DNA from: Prinia subflava
Lineage: Eukaryota > Chordata > Aves > Passeriformes > Cisticolidae
Assembly (NCBI RefSeq): GCF_021018805.1
Contig: NW_026960614.1
Location: 62,001-126,000, forward strand
Reading direction: 5' to 3'
Length of the DNA: 64,000 bases
Shown here: piece after piece, positions 12,404 to 25,792 of the stretch
Layout of the letters: every line of letters begins with the position of its first letter
Position numbering within the stretch: position 1 is the stretch's first letter
Program-made: the position numbers and the translations under genes
The notes under the pieces: model-generated
Database searches by the model: none
Told to the model about the DNA's origin: nothing
What the model saw: the letters and a program-made list of their open reading frames with translations, nothing else

Positions 12404-13068
12404 TCTTCAGGGAGCGCACGAGGCGGCCATAGCAGCCACCCGCTCCCACCAGGCTCTCGGAAGCCTCGCCCCGCTCCCTCCCCCCCCCCCCGATCCAGGC
12501 GCACACGCGGGCGGGCGGGCGGCACCGCCGCCGCGCTTCGCCGGACATCTTAGGGCGGAGAGGCGGCCCCGCCGCGCCGAGACCCTGCGGTCCAGGCGCG
12601 GCCCCGGCCCGGCCCCTCGGGCAGGGGAGCCACGGCAGCCGGGCAGGGGAAGTACAAGATGGAGGGGCGGGAAGGAGGCTCCGCTCCCTGAGACTCCTTC
12701 GTGCCCCTCGCTGCTCCCTCAGGGCGCGCCCGCCCGGTCCAGCGCACCCGCCCGGGAACCCGTGGCGGGGCCTCCCTTCTGCCCCGCGCCGGCGGCACCC
12801 ACCGTTTTCGGCATCTTCCCGTCGGAATGAGCACGGCCGTCACTCCTCCTGCGCCGGTGGGGATCTGCACGGGCTCCGCGCTGCTTCTAACGGAACTCGA
12901 CTCCGCGCCGCGCCTCGCCGCCCGGCCCCGCCCGGCCGCCTCCGTGCAGGGCTAGAGCCGCGGCGCCCCCGCCCCGGGAAGGCCGAGCCGGGCGGTCCCT
13001 GCGGAGCGGCCCGGGAGGGGCGCGGCCTCGGGGGCTGCAGCACATTCCCACCGGTGCAAGAGCCGAGG
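12404..13068 (-). promoter_or_regulatory. MSN: CpG island, probable MSN promoter
   Basis: A sharp rise in G+C and CpG density from about 12.4 to 13.07 kb, with homopolymer C at about 12481-12492, surrounded by AT-rich DNA. It contains the presumed MSN first coding exon and its 5' untranslated region. No TATA box is evident, as is common for vertebrate housekeeping promoters. The upstream side (right) is bounded within 150 bp by the LTR at 13215. Confidence 0.65.
12803..12814 (-). CDS. MSN: Moesin first coding exon (four codons)
   Basis: On the minus strand the sequence reads ATG CCG AAA ACG followed at once by the splice donor GTGGGT (12797-12802). ERM family genes have exactly this layout: a first coding exon of four codons. 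M-P-K-T is the start of moesin, whereas ezrin and radixin start M-P-K-P. Moesin links plasma-membrane proteins to cortical actin through an N-terminal FERM domain and a C-terminal actin-binding tail. Twelve bases alone would be weak evidence. The CpG island and the divergent LAS1L gene 43 kb away, the same arrangement as at human Xq12, make the call reasonable. Exon 2 is not in the window; intron 1 would run leftwards past base 1. Whether the gene is functional cannot be judged. Confidence 0.62.
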
Positions 13069-13214
13069 GCTTCCAGAGCCCATAAACTAGTGCCTAGACA
13101 GCCCCGGTCGCAGAAGTTTATGCGCGGATCAGTGTAATTGAGACTTCTGGTCCTTGATAAAAGCATTATTTAAGAAAATGATGCTATTTTGTCGGCAATT
13201 GCACTGTTCAAAGT

Positions 13215-13884
13215 GTTATAAATGCCAATACGATATTCCAATTAAAATAATAATTTGGTTTATTAATAAAGATCAAATCACAGAATTTCGAAAACCCACC
13301 AACAGCGGAGAAACTTGACAGAATTTTCCCGGGAAAATGCCAAGGGTGAACCGTGAGATACAGAGCCTGGCAGCCTGCTATCTCCCCCAACGGTTCACAA
13401 ATTAGCCCCGTTCGGGGCTTGGTTTTTATACACTTTATTCTGCCCTCGGCAATATTTCCCCATATTCTCCATTGTTTCCCGACTAGCTATACAAATTCAG
13501 GAGTTTCCCCGACCAGGCAGAAAACAGTTCCTTTCTCAGTTCAAATGTTAATGTCCAATTTCTGTAGGTCCTTATGGTTGATGAATGATCGAGATATGGA
13601 TGATGTTGCTTGATGATCTGTGAAGGTGGCAACCAAGGTGTGAGTTGCTGGTGCCACCTTATCTCGATAGGTCTCCTCCCGGTACTTGAGAAGGCTGCAG
13701 GTTTTCCTGGAAAAGTCCTTTGCTCCTTTCTGAATGGAGGTGCCTGCTTTTTCAGGGTTGTTAGTTTCACCATCTGCTGCAAGGTCTCCTAAAACATAGA
13801 TTTTTACCTAATACAAATTTATACAGTTTTATAGTTTTCCAATTTACCATTAGAACATGAATTAATCATTTCACATTTTTCACA
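13215..13884 (-). repeat. Solo LTR, family C copy 1, TSD AAAGT
   Basis: On the minus strand it starts TGTGAAAAATGTG and ends GGCATTTATAAC. It is flanked by AAAGT at 13210-13214 and 13885-13889. Related copies are at 49350-52196, 52508-53175 and 54017-54531. A 5-bp TSD is consistent across the family. The LTR lies just upstream of the MSN CpG island. Confidence 0.8.
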
Positions 13885-13922
13885 AAAGTAAGACCGCAGC
13901 ACTGACCTGTGACCAGTTCTTC

Positions 13923-14678
13923 TGAAAAGAACAGGGCATAAGCCTCTATTAATATTCAGCTCTTTATTAAAGTGATCAGCTCATTATTAAAATCATCAGC
14001 AGGATTGCAAAATCTGATCAGTTTTCCACGCTGCTGCAGCCATCTGAAGGAGCAGGTGCTGTCCCAATGGATGCTGAGTCCTTGTTCCCATAGAAACACC
14101 TGGCAGTTCTCTCTGGTCAACCATTAGAAGGCAGAGCAGTGGCAGTCAGCTCTTTGCCCTCAGGGAAAAGCTTCAAGAGTTTCCCATTCTCTGTCTCAGT
14201 CAGCTCAGCTGGCCAGTTCCCATTCCATTCAGGCTCCTCACAGGTCATGGCCAATCTTCAAACCAGGCCAGGGGGTGCATCCACTCCCCGCTCAGCCAGG
14301 GCACTATCCAATTCTCTTCTGACGAATCCAGCTTCCTGTCCTGGGGTGCAGTTTCCCCAAAAAAACCTCCCAGGATCCACGGGGGCGGCCCTGCCCTATC
14401 TGCATATCCAAATGCATATGCATTTGTCCTGGTCATAGCCGAGGTTACTCTTGCTAAATGAGGTAGTTACAAAGGACAATAGGGCTATCTAGGTGTGGGC
14501 AGCTTCTTTTCACATTTCAATTAGGTAGGGAAAAGTTGCCAGGCAACTTTCCTTCAGGGCAGCTCTCCCTACTCAGATTGGCTGGGGTGTGGGGGGGTGT
14601 TACTCTAGCCAGGAGAGGGTCAGTTGTGGGGTGGTTTTTTGGGGTTTTTTTGTTTTTTTTTTCTTTTCGTTCCTAACA
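13923..14678 (-). repeat. Solo LTR, family D copy 1, TSD CTTC
   Basis: On the minus strand it starts TGTTAGGAACG and ends CCTGTTCTTTTCA. The 4-bp repeat CTTC flanks it (13919-13922 and 14679-14682). A 4-bp TSD is typical of class I (gammaretrovirus-like) ERVs. It is strongly similar to the copy at 54981-55720 over its whole length, including the T-rich tip. Confidence 0.8.
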
Positions 14679-14682
14679 CTTC

Positions 14683-15095
14683 TGTCCCTCGTGCAGCCAG
14701 AGCCATGTGCACATAGGTGCAGCTCAGCCCGGGCTCCTCGGCCCATGGTGTTGCCAGTCAGTGTGCCGTTCTGTACAAGGTTTTCACAGCTATCTGTTTG
14801 GCTAAAAAGCACACTTCCAGCTTGTACGCAAAATCACGCTAAGAAAAGCCAGTGTCCATAAAAGAGGCAGAGGAGTCCTGCAACTTTATTCGAATAAAGG
14901 GAGAGAGTCCACTGGCACGGCACACCCCCCCACCCCGGTTTTTTCTCTCGAGGTTTTGGAGGGTGTAGCCTCCTTTTATCCTAAACTCCCGGCCATACGT
15001 TTCCCTGTTTCCCTCTTCCTTTCCCCGTTGGCTGAGGTACTAGGAAGGTACAGCCTTCCCAAACCGCCTACCATGTATTCCCCCCTTGAACCTGA
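14683..15095 (-). repeat. LTR-like remnant interrupted by the family D LTR
   Basis: On the minus strand a TATA-like GGATAAAAGGAGG (about 14975-14987) is followed by a polyadenylation-type CGAATAAAG (about 14890-14898). The right end abuts a CAAGGGGGG purine tract at about 15080-15090, resembling a polypurine tract. These are LTR landmarks, but borders and a TSD were not found. Confidence 0.35.
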
Positions 15096-18000
15096 CATTT
15101 TACCCCAAAGTTCAGAAACTCAAGCTTGTGCAGACCCACTTGACTGTTTCAGGAGCCAAGCTCTCTGGTATCTGCAACAAACCTACTGCCCAGTTAATAG
15201 AGACATTAAGACCCATTTCAAAGACTTTAACACCCATACCTTCACCCACCGAATTGTTTGTAAAGACATTACCACACATCTTCCCTCTCAAGTTCCAGGT
15301 GCTTCAAAAGCCCAAGGGACTGTAGCTCCCTGAAGCTTGGCAAGTCATGCCTGCTCTTCAAGGCTTCTCCTAGGCCACACCCAGAATCACACAATATAAA
15401 TGAGCAATCAAATTCAAAGATGAAAATAGCAGAGGACCAGTGGCAGGCCATCCAGCAAAGCTTCTCCTGCCATCTCTGTTTTGCAACCACTGATGGAGGG
15501 AATCAAGGTTCAGCATTTTCATGGGGATTTAAAGAAACCATCTCATCTCACCTGGGACTTTAGAACATAACCTTCACACAGCAAACTAAGTCCTACTTTC
15601 TCCCAGTAAATTAGAAGTCATTCTTTTTAAAGTTAACAGTGTCCAGAAGAAGGAAATTAAATAAATGTAATGTCTTATTTTTAAAGAAAATAGGAACATG
15701 CAATTTTTTTTCTTGACTGTGTCTTCTTGTCAAATATGTTAAACATTTTTGTCTGGCAGGAGATGGAAACAGGGTCCCGGTGCTTTGTTGTCTTCAGCTG
15801 AATATGCAGATTTCACTTAAACTAGAATCTCTATGCTGTGCCTACATAGGAAAAAACATGAATATAATTGGATTGATGTAAACTGGTGTAACTTTTCTGC
15901 ACAGAAAGTCACAGCATGCCTAAGATGCTGTTTTACAAAGTTTTCTTTCTTTTCTGTCTCCTTTTTACATTGAGACTTTCTTAGAATAGGTCAAAAAAGA
16001 CTGGTCCATGAGAGAGTTACACTTACTTCCTACAGAAATAGATACTGACAGAAGACACAGAATAATAAAGTCGCTTGTGATTTTTTTGCCAGGTTTGGAT
16101 CCAGAAATGTTAGGTGCGAACTTTCTCCCTAAATTCAAGAGACTCTGGAGACTTCTTTTATGCTAGCAACATATATGATGGGGAGAGCCCAATTCTGCTT
16201 CTATTGAAACTTCTATACCAACATTCCTCCATATAACTCGGTAACTGTTTGGAGAATTCCATTAATATTTTTTGTAATGGTGATAAAATTTAGATGATAG
16301 AAGTCTAGCTATTTGCTTGACAAATTTAAGGGGTCATAGTTTAACATCCAGGGACCTAAGATTTTCTTCATAGTGCTAATGACAGGAGTGCTAATGAGGC
16401 AAATGAATCCCTATGCCAGTGAAACAATCAGATCCAAAGCAACTGTATTCCCGTGTACAGTGTGCCAGGCATTGGCCATGTCCACAGAAAGTCATAAACC
16501 CTGTGTCAGTCCCAAACAGTCCAAAGGGCTGAGAAAAAGCTTCAGCATTACATATACTTGTTTCTGACCCCAGCCAGTTCTCTTGTCCTTCTTCCCTATT
16601 ATTCATATCAATAACCAACAAAATACCATTCATGTCACTTTGAAAGACAAGAGTATCCTGTGACAGGCACATGAGTCTCTACGCTTCACTTCCTCTCCTG
16701 CTGCTTCCTTTCCCCTTTCCCTTCACTGTTGAGGTGGAGAACAAGACATCTGAAATTTGAACCTCATGGCACTACAGCCACAGTTCCATGATGAATTCCT
16801 GCAGTGGATGTGCTGCACCAAGACCAGACCTTCCCCACAGACCTCTCCTTTACCAGCTGCTGAGGAGCGATGGTGTCATCCAGCAGCCTTTTGCCTGCCC
16901 ATGTGTGAGAACAACCATATCAGTGGATTCCTTGAGAATTGCAGGCAGGAGTTACATCTCCCTCTAACTTCAGGATGAAATTCCAAGGGGTAAAAGTATC
17001 AGCTGATTAAAAGTCCTCCTTGCAGGAGGCTGGAGAAATGAGTAACATTACCCAGGGCCTCAAAAATGCTGTTACTTCCAGACTGCTCAGATCCCAAATA
17101 ATATTAAAGTATTTCAGAATTAGATTAGACCAATATGACATTAAGCATTTTCCTGGGAAGAGGTCTGGGGATTTATTGTCTTGGTTTTATTTTCATCAAG
17201 CCATTTGTAGTAGCTTCTTTTAAGCAGAAAGAACACGTAAATTATTTGGTCTGACATACCAGAATTATTTAACATGAGCACTAAACAAGGGGCTGTTTCA
17301 TCAGCATACAGGTTTTTTTGACTAACGAGGAGTAATTTGAGCTCCTCTTTGCATGGCTTTGACAGAGGATGGAAGCCAAAGGTGTTTCATACTAGAGGTG
17401 TATTTCAGAGGGCTGAAATTTAGTTTGATTCACATAAGTAAAGGAAGGCACAAAATGAAATTGTTACCATAGTATGGGAACTGCACCTTCAACACAGTAG
17501 TCCTGGATTGACTCTATTTAAAATTAACCAGTCTGGTTCTGAGGTCTTCTTTGAACAGCAGCTAAACTTCTTTCTCCTGTTCTTACTGCTTTCCTTCTGC
17601 TCAGACATTGATGCCTATAGGTTCACAATGACTTGCTGTCAGTGATCTTGTATCTTTTTAGGGTTTAATTGTATTTAGGGTTAAAAAGCATCTTTCCTCC
17701 CAAACAAATACTATCACTCCAATCACACCTTTATGTCTTGAGAATGGGGTAATCTTTTGCTGTGATTCTCAAGCTGGAAGGATGAGAGGGGTAAAGAGGA
17801 GAGCATACCACATTCAGGAAGGCAGGATTTGAAAAGGTCAGAAATAATTCCATTCACATGCAGCTGCAGTGACAGGGCAGAAGTTGATGGGGCCACTGGA
17901 TTTGTGAACCCATTTATCTGATCCCCTTTCCACCTCAAGAAAAGGAACTCATTACAGTATATGGCTTGCCCATTCACCAGCACAGAAAAAGCTGGAACTG

Positions 18001-18574
18001 CCTGGAAATCCCAGGGATTTGTGTCTGCCAGATGCTTTGTAAAGCCCTAATTTCTCATCCCCTCCAGCATATAAATAAATCCCCCACTGGCAGTGACAGC
18101 CCTGCAAGGAACATGGAGAAGGCTTTACTAGGAACAATGACTCACTGTATGGCCCACACCACTCATCTCTTCCTGTATGTCTGGGGATGTGCTGGGAATA
18201 TGTTGTTTGTGCAGAGGGAGACTAAAGAGGAGGGTTTCAAATCAGACAAAAGGTGTGCAATGAATGCAATCATCATATAAAAAAAAAAAGTAAGAACAAC
18301 TCATTTGCTAGAATTGTCTCATCTTCATTTTTTCTTTGTTTGTACCATATGGGAGCAAATGCTCATGCCTTCAACATCTTGTACTGTTTGCAGCAATGTG
18401 TGGAACAAAGAGAAATCTAATGGATATTCTGGGACTTTACTCCAAATATTTACAACCCAAATAACAGATAACATCATTAGGAAGGACAAAACAATTAATG
18501 GGAATATGTTTTGCCAGTTTGTGTGAAAGGTACTGATGTAGAAATTCTCTTAAATCTGTGCAGAATTGGAACAA
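15096..18574. other. Unique-looking intergenic DNA
   Basis: About 3.5 kb with no recognised gene. The first 250 bases may be ERV internal sequence belonging to the LTR-like remnant on the left, but I could not read a retroviral motif in it. The rest shows only short open frames. Confidence 0.35.
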
Positions 18575-19140
18575 TGTGAGGTTTGGAGAGTGATACTGGC
18601 ACCTTCTCTGTGGTATCCCCTGAAAAATGGTTTATTCCCCCAAACCCCATCCATGGTTCAGCCCCCATGTCTGTCAAACCCAACTGTTATCTCATCCCAC
18701 GCCCACCCCATGTCCATCATCCCAGACCCACCTCCCAGTTCTGGAATGTTCTCCCTAACTCTGTTCCCCATTTGGCAGTATGTTCAAATCACACCTCCGT
18801 GTTTTCCCTGATTGGTTCTCCCCCTATGGGGTGATCCCATACCCCACCCCTGAAAGTTACTGATTGGTTCCTGATTTTTGTACCACCCCTCTTTAAAAAG
18901 GCTCGCATTTCTTTGTTCTCTGTCTCGTGGTGCTGGCTCCCTTCGGACAATAAAGGTGCTTCGGAACTGCCAACCCTTAAAACCCCGCGTGGTCCTTTAT
19001 CAGCCCTCTGTCGCCACCCCACTTCTTTTGGACCTTATCACAATCCACTCCACCGAGCTTGCCGGGGTTTAGGAGTCCGGGATTGCGATACTTCTCCTTT
19101 GAGCAAGGAGGTGGAGTAAATCCCACTGCTCTGTTCCACC
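18575..19140 (+). repeat. Solo LTR, flanked by ACAA
   Basis: A TATA-like TTTAAAAAGG (about 18893) is followed by GACAATAAAGG (about 18947) and a C-rich U5 region, so the transcript direction is plus. It starts TGTGAGGTTTGG and ends TGTTCCACC(A), and ACAA occurs at both borders (18571-18574 and 19141-19144). CCAAT-type boxes (GATTGG) occur at about 18810 and 18860. The organisation is that of a gammaretrovirus-like LTR. The right border may be off by one to three bases. Confidence 0.65.
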
Positions 19141-19144
19141 ACAA

Positions 19145-22100
19145 ACCAGTGAAGAAAAACAATTCCTATAGGTGATGGGAAGAATCAAGGTAGGTCTTTC
19201 AGTTTTAGAAAAATGTATCTAATCTAAAAAGTAACTCCACTGGTATTTATTCTGATAGGTTTGACAGTGTGATGTGTATCCAAAAGGAAACATGCTTACT
19301 CATATATATTTCTCAGAGGCCATTAAGCATTTATAGTAATCGTGGTCAGCTAAAAACATACTGGAAGCTAAAGGTAAAAAACCTACATTACCCATTGCAT
19401 TTTATCCCCCTGACGCATGTTAAGGAAACTTCCTATCTGGCTATTCAGCAGCCGCTCTGGCAGTTACACTCCCACCACCAGAGACTTTAATGCTGGGACC
19501 AAAGCCCCTTCTCAACTGGTAGCTCCAGTGACCTGGTAGGGGCCCCACTTGACTCCCTACACACCCCACTCTCAGACAGACAAGTTTTCCCTACCAGCTT
19601 GACTCCAGGTTTCCTATAGCAGAGTCTCAGGCTTCTGGTTCTTTTAAGTAATTTTATCATGGTGCAGCAACAGAATCATAGTTTGTCCTGGTGCCTCCAG
19701 GGAGGGACCATGAACAAAGGACTCCCTGCACTTTTATATCCTCACAGCGTGCTGGTGATAGCCTGGGATCTTCTGAGTCATCGGCTCCTGCTGTGTCTCT
19801 GAGTGTCTGGTTTCCTGGTTGGCACCACAGGTCCTCGTGCCGTTGTGCCAGTGCCTGTCCATGACCTCCTATCCCAGAGCTCAATCCTCAGCCTGCACTG
19901 GAGTATGCACACTGAGCTACCCGCATTAAATGTGTTCCTCAACAGGCAGTCCACAAAACCTGTGGGACATCCACCAGACCTGTCTTGACCAGCAAAGCCT
20001 CACTGTAACAAACCATTATGAAAAAAAAAAAATTAAGTCTCTAAAATCTAACAAAATCTGATGCTCTGCTCTTCATCCATCTTACTTTCTTAACAAGACC
20101 ATTCAGTTTGTAGACATAAAATCTAGCAATTTTTTTATTCAATAGGGCTCAGACCACCAAGAGTTTACAACGCAGTACCAATAGGCTTTGCTGCAGAAAG
20201 GGAGTGATTTGGAGTCTTCAGCCAAGATCTTCACAGTTTCAGTACCCCAAAGAAACAGGCTCTGTGGGAGTTTTCTCCTCTCTTTCCCTTCTCTCCTGCT
20301 CTGCCTCCTCAGATGGCTGGTGTGGAGCCAAGATGATGATACTAGTGTGATGACCATGTAAGGCCACTGCCTTTCTGACTCAGAGATTGGGAACTCCGAG
20401 GCTGTAACAAAGGCCACCAGGCGTTTCCTTCCATGCCTGCCAGAGAATGGGAGTGGCCAGTCCAACCTCCGTGGCTGAGTACCAGGCTCCAGATGGTTCT
20501 GAAACAGATGACCACTGCATAGGAGTCTATATGGAAGGCATCCATTTACACTGGGGTTTTCTGAAGGTATCAACATTTAATAATCAAGAGTAACTGTATA
20601 TAGAATCATTCCTGGATGGTGAAAAGGGCCAAAGAAAGACCAAACTGAGTGTTACTGAGCAAAAACCAGGGAGAAGCCACTTCTGAGAAGGATTTTCAGG
20701 TCATGCAGTTTCACTATTTAAAATTAAACCCCTCCCAAAGGCACGTGGGTCACCAACACTTGCAATGAGCTGTAATAGCAAGAACCTCCAGCTGCAAACA
20801 AAATCCAGTTATGACAGGAGGTAGTGGAGGCAGTAGTGTCCTCTCAATTAGAAACAGAGACTAGCAGATAGCTCTCCTTGGTCCTACAAACTGTGTCAGT
20901 GGGTGACTGGATGGTTATATATTCCTTTTCACTAGCTATCAAAGTAATATAATAAGATTGGCTATCTCGGAGGGAGCTGACAAAGTTGTCATCTTAAGGC
21001 TTCAGGCAACAGTGCGAATTCTGTATTTTATGTTACTAGTTTATAAATAAATACCTCTACATATTATCTCAATTCTTAATTTAAGAGACTAGTTTCCTGG
21101 ATTTTTTTTTGAGCTATCAATGCAAAGAGTTTATTTTTTATCTCTTTTGTGGTGTTACAGTTCAAGTACTTCAGAGCACTGCTAGAATCAAGAGCCAGAG
21201 AGGCAGATAGCAGGACAAGAACAGCTGTTTTCCTTGTCCAGGCTCTATGATACATAAAAAGGGAAAAACTGCACAACAGGCTGATCCAAATCCCACCAAC
21301 TGCAAAGTTCTAGAACAGATGCAGATTAATATGGAGTCTCATTCTCCATATCTTAATATTTTGTGTCCTCAGGCACAGTAATGGTCTAAAATATGCCCTT
21401 CTACTTGGAAATTGTCCATGTGCTCATGTAGCATAGGTGTCAAGAACATCTGGAAAATCAGGGTCATGTATTTGACATTTTCACTCTGCACACATAGAAA
21501 TACACCCTGTACCAGTGTACAAATAGTTGTTTAAAAGTTTTCACACATCCCCATCATCACTACCCTCTAGGTCTCCTGGGGATTATCAGCTTCTCAGCCA
21601 ACAACTGCATGAACAAGTCACATTTACACTAGCTTTTTAATTCAGACCAGGAGTTTGGTTTTGAAGTTAATTTCCTAATTCAGTGCATTTTGTTTCCCAT
21701 CATGGTGTAGTCTCATACCTGGTGAACTGAATTCCTTTTGGATGTGCTCCAGGAATATACCTATCATGTTCCAGCTGTTGGCAAACATTGAGTTAATTGG
21801 ACCAGAACAGAATAACTCCAAAAATAATCTCACTGTGAAGTGCATTTAGTGGTAATGTTAAATAGTCAGCAGCAGCTCTTTTGTTTTCTATATCTGCTCT
21901 TATTACACCACACTACTTGTAATGTAGGCATGTTTACCTGTCAAAATGATCCAGACTTGCTTGTGTGTCTATAGAACCTGTTCAAATATTTTTAGCAAGT
22001 TAGATTTTAATCAGAGTGACAGAAGTAAGTTAGGAAGCAAGGAGACATGCAGATTTACTGGCACCTCTGTGGGGACAGTAACCTCCAAGGAAGACAGACT

Positions 22101-24586
22101 CAAATGCAGTCAGAACAGCACCTTCAGCCCAAGGCCATGCCTGGGAGACATGGTGGGTTTAGCACCAAACTACAGTTTTGGAGCTGGCTTCAAAATTCTC
22201 CTTCTCCCCTCTACAAAATCCCCCAGGTTCACCCATGCATTAAGGCTTCACTGATTAACATCAAAGTCCTCCTGGAACAGAGGAATGCACCTTCCTAGAG
22301 GTTTAACTCTCCAGTCTGCCCCTACTCCCACTCAACTATCCCTGACCTTCTCTCTCACCTGACATTGTGATTTAAAAACCTTCTCCCTCACATACAGAGC
22401 AACTGCTCATAATCTTTCTTCTGCTTCTCCAAGGCTGCAAGACTGACTCTGTGCTCCAGGAATTCCAGTTCCTACAGAGCAGAATCAGAGCCGGGGTGGA
22501 GTTCTCAGTCTCAGCACTAATATTAAGTCAGTTCTCCCCACTGTACTGAAACTTGGTCAAGTGAATCAATGCATTGGAAAATAGGACTCAGAAAGTCATA
22601 AAAATGGAAAACAAAACTGGCCCATGTTTCCAGGTAGTGGCATGTAGTGTGGAAGATGATCTCAGCACTAACCATTTCAGACAAATGACCCTTTACCAGT
22701 TCTTTCCATTTAAGCCTCAGTTCCATTCATTTTTGCCTGTGACTTAGATCTATTTTTGGAAACCTTAAAAATATACAGGGAGTTGCCAGCCATTTTTATT
22801 CCTATGCAGGAACATTTTATACTGAAGGCATTACTCCTGGCTCTTGCTCAAATATCAGGATTTTTTCAAGGTGAACACCCAGCCCTGACCCATGACAGTG
22901 TTGTCTAGGTAAGTATTGCATCTGTTTATGTGCTAGAACATGAAGTGGACTCAAATCAAGAACTTCATTGTGCAGAAGCTGCCTAGAGCAGGAGTCTAAT
23001 CTGGGACTGCTGATGCTACCTCTCCCACTCAGCTGACACACTCACAAGTGAAGGGAATTCCCTCCCACCCTGTTAACATCACAGGGTGTTATATGCAGTC
23101 AGGGTTACATGACTGAGAGAGATGTGCACGCCTGGGCAAGCCTAACTCTACACACACACTCTGCACCCAGCGGTTTTTTTCCCTATGGTGAAACACGATG
23201 ATGCACTACACAGAACACACCACCCAGCCTAGATAGATGAAGGCATGAGAGATTACATCATTTATTTTTCTTAGGTTTTTGCTAAACAGATGGTATCTGA
23301 TCAAAAAATGCAGAGAATTAAGGCATTTAGGATATTTGTACAAGCAGAGCTAGTGGGTAAGAGGAATTACAGGTATATAGAGAGATCACAGATTGACAGG
23401 TAGGCACACACATAGATATATAGATACATATTGTATTCTTGGCTGTTCTGTGTCACAGAACTTCTTGTCTTCAGCAACAGACACAAAGAAGCAGGCACTC
23501 AGTCCAAATTATGCCTGTTCTGTTTCAGGAGAATTCTTCTGTCTTCATAAGGAACACAGACTTCTACCTTTAAAACACAGCCATGACTTTTTTGCTCTTA
23601 CATTTTTTTCTCACTTAACCCATTTCTGTTTCTTCATTCTTAAGAAAAGAAAATCTCCTGAGTAAAAATGACAAGGATAAAAGCCTCTAATGTCAAAATT
23701 ATTTTTTAAAGTCAAAATATATTTTGAGAAGATCTCCAAGCCCAGGAGTTTTCCCCTTCCCCACCATACATATTCCCTGCATTTTCCTGATGATAAGGCC
23801 TCAGCACAATGATTTTGCTTGAGTTTGGAGCCAATTTGTTCCAGAGAGGTTTTCAGTCATACAGAGAAACTGGGACAGGCCTTGTCCTGGACTTGGCATG
23901 CAGACTCTGTCGCTACCACCAAAGACAGTGGAGGACAGATTTAGAAACTGAACTCACTTTGCCATAGAGCTCCAAGGGCTTCCACTGGCTGACCTTAGTT
24001 TTTACTTTCCTGCAGTGTGGTTGGCACTGTCAGAAAATATGAAGTTGGATAGTTAACTTTGCTTTAAAGAAAGGAATATGTACTAGGTGGTTTCTCGAAA
24101 GTCCATTCCTATTTTCTACTAACCCTATTACTTGATACATTTATAGGGGCTGAATGTTTCCAGAAGCATGGTAAGTATAGGAACAGGATGGCATAAGGTA
24201 GGACAGAATAGCAAGGTAGAGCATAGCACAGAAGCCAACTTGTTCTTATTATTGGTCATGTCCTCAACTCAGTGTTTACAAGGACATAATTTATAGTAAA
24301 GATATAGTAAAATACAGTATAGTAAAGACATAATAAAAATATAATTTATAGCAAAGATTTCAGGCAATGTCAATTCAGTAAATATTTCATCTCAGCAACA
24401 CAGACAACAAGATCCACTTCCATATTAACCAACACATGGTCAGGCACCACCTGCATAGCCTGCCAAGGTAACTTGAGCTTTCTTGGAACAAAATTTAAAC
24501 CCTGTATTGCCTCACTACAACATAAAAAATGGTGAAGGACATCACCAGACCACACTGTATTTCATTAATCCACCTCTGGGCTGATG
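19145..24586. other. Unique-looking intergenic DNA with one unexplained minus ORF
   Basis: About 5.4 kb without a recognised exon. A 145-codon minus-strand open frame lies at 20139-20576. It is rich in W, R and S, has an AATAAA-type signal just downstream on the same strand (about 20135), and resembles no family I know. It could be the end of an old retroelement. An AT-rich short-period repeat (TATAGTAAA-like) sits at about 24293-24357. Confidence 0.35.
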
Positions 24587-24592
24587 CCTTCT

Positions 24593-24921
24593 TATCACCG
24601 TGGAGGCCCAACCAGGAAAACAGACTGGGGACACAGATCTGGGTGCAACAGAGCAGCAGGGCAGAAGCCCTGCCCTTAGTTTATTTTTCCATTATATACC
24701 TGTGGCAAGGTGACCATGGATTGGAGAAGGGTATCGCCACCTCTCCTGTCACATTGGTCCAGGAGGCTGTCATTCAACCTCCCCTTGTCTTGGAGAAAGT
24801 ATTCATAACATTGCCAATATTTACAAAACATGGTCCTGTGTTTACAATTCACCAGCGTGAGAAACTGCACGTTTCTCCTTTAATATGAACGCTCAGCAAA
24901 CCAGGAAAATTCATGGCAACA
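24593..24921 (-). repeat. 3' LTR of the gag-only provirus
   Basis: On the minus strand it starts TGTTGCCATG and ends CGGTGATA (TG...TA rather than TG...CA). It is identical to the 5' LTR. Confidence 0.9.
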
Positions 24922-25792
24922 TCTCACCCTTTTAAGTATATTAAAAAGAAAACAAAAAAAGAAAAATGAACAATTCTATGACAGGAAAAAAGAAAGAAAA
25001 AAAACCTGTATAAAGTTCACCGACCTTCATTTAGGTGACGGTGTGAGGGCTACATGTTGGTCTGATTCTGCCTTTGCTACCCAGGGTTTCACCCTGAACC
25101 CCTTGCAATAATCTGCTCAAAATATCTCGAGCATAGTCTAACATAATTCAACCAACACCCTCATATATTTAAATTTTTATAAGATACAAGGGAATATACG
25201 GTGCAAAAGGCAGGAGCATTCCAAGAAAAATTAATCACTCAATTCAAAATTCTGAACCCCAAAAGTTCTGTCCCAAAACCACAACCCCCAAACAACGTGC
25301 ACTTTCCCCACAGAGGTCACAATGGCTACCATACATAAAACTGAGCCATAGCAAACAATTCCTCTGAGTCCATGATTAACAGTCCGCTGGCTCTCAGCAT
25401 CACACTGCTTCAGTCAGTCCTTGTCCAGCAGCTCCACAGGATCCAAAGTCTCTATGGAGGCCATATAGGAAAAGAGAGGATGCCAGTCCGTGTCCATGTT
25501 AATCAGATCTCGAAGAGGCTTCTGTGATGGGTGGCACTAGGGTGGCACAGGATGCACAAGGTTTCAGGATCAAACAGGATCAGTCCAATGCACCTGAGGC
25601 AGCTCAGCAGAGTGTTTCAGCGGCCACCTTCTTAGCATGGATCGCAGAACCTGAGGATAGAGAACTTAGAAAACACAAATTGAGCAATTGACTTTTTTTC
25701 AAAGAATGCATGCAACATAGGATGTGGACGTAGAAACCCACTGCAAGGTCCAAGGAAAACTGACCATAGCTATGTGGCAACATCAACACTTC
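24922..25792 (-). other. Non-coding 3' region of the gag-only provirus
   Basis: It follows the gag stop and runs to the polypurine tract. No pol or env motif is readable. The last 60 bases before the LTR (A-rich on the plus strand, about 24922-24975) match the equivalent position of the env-bearing ERV at 59298-59345, which suggests common ancestry of the two 3' ends. Confidence 0.6.

Noticed and set aside
12387..12955. Plus-strand and minus-strand 80-147-codon frames in the CpG island
   Set aside because: Compositional open frames in GC-rich promoter DNA. The only supported coding part is the four-codon exon with its splice donor.
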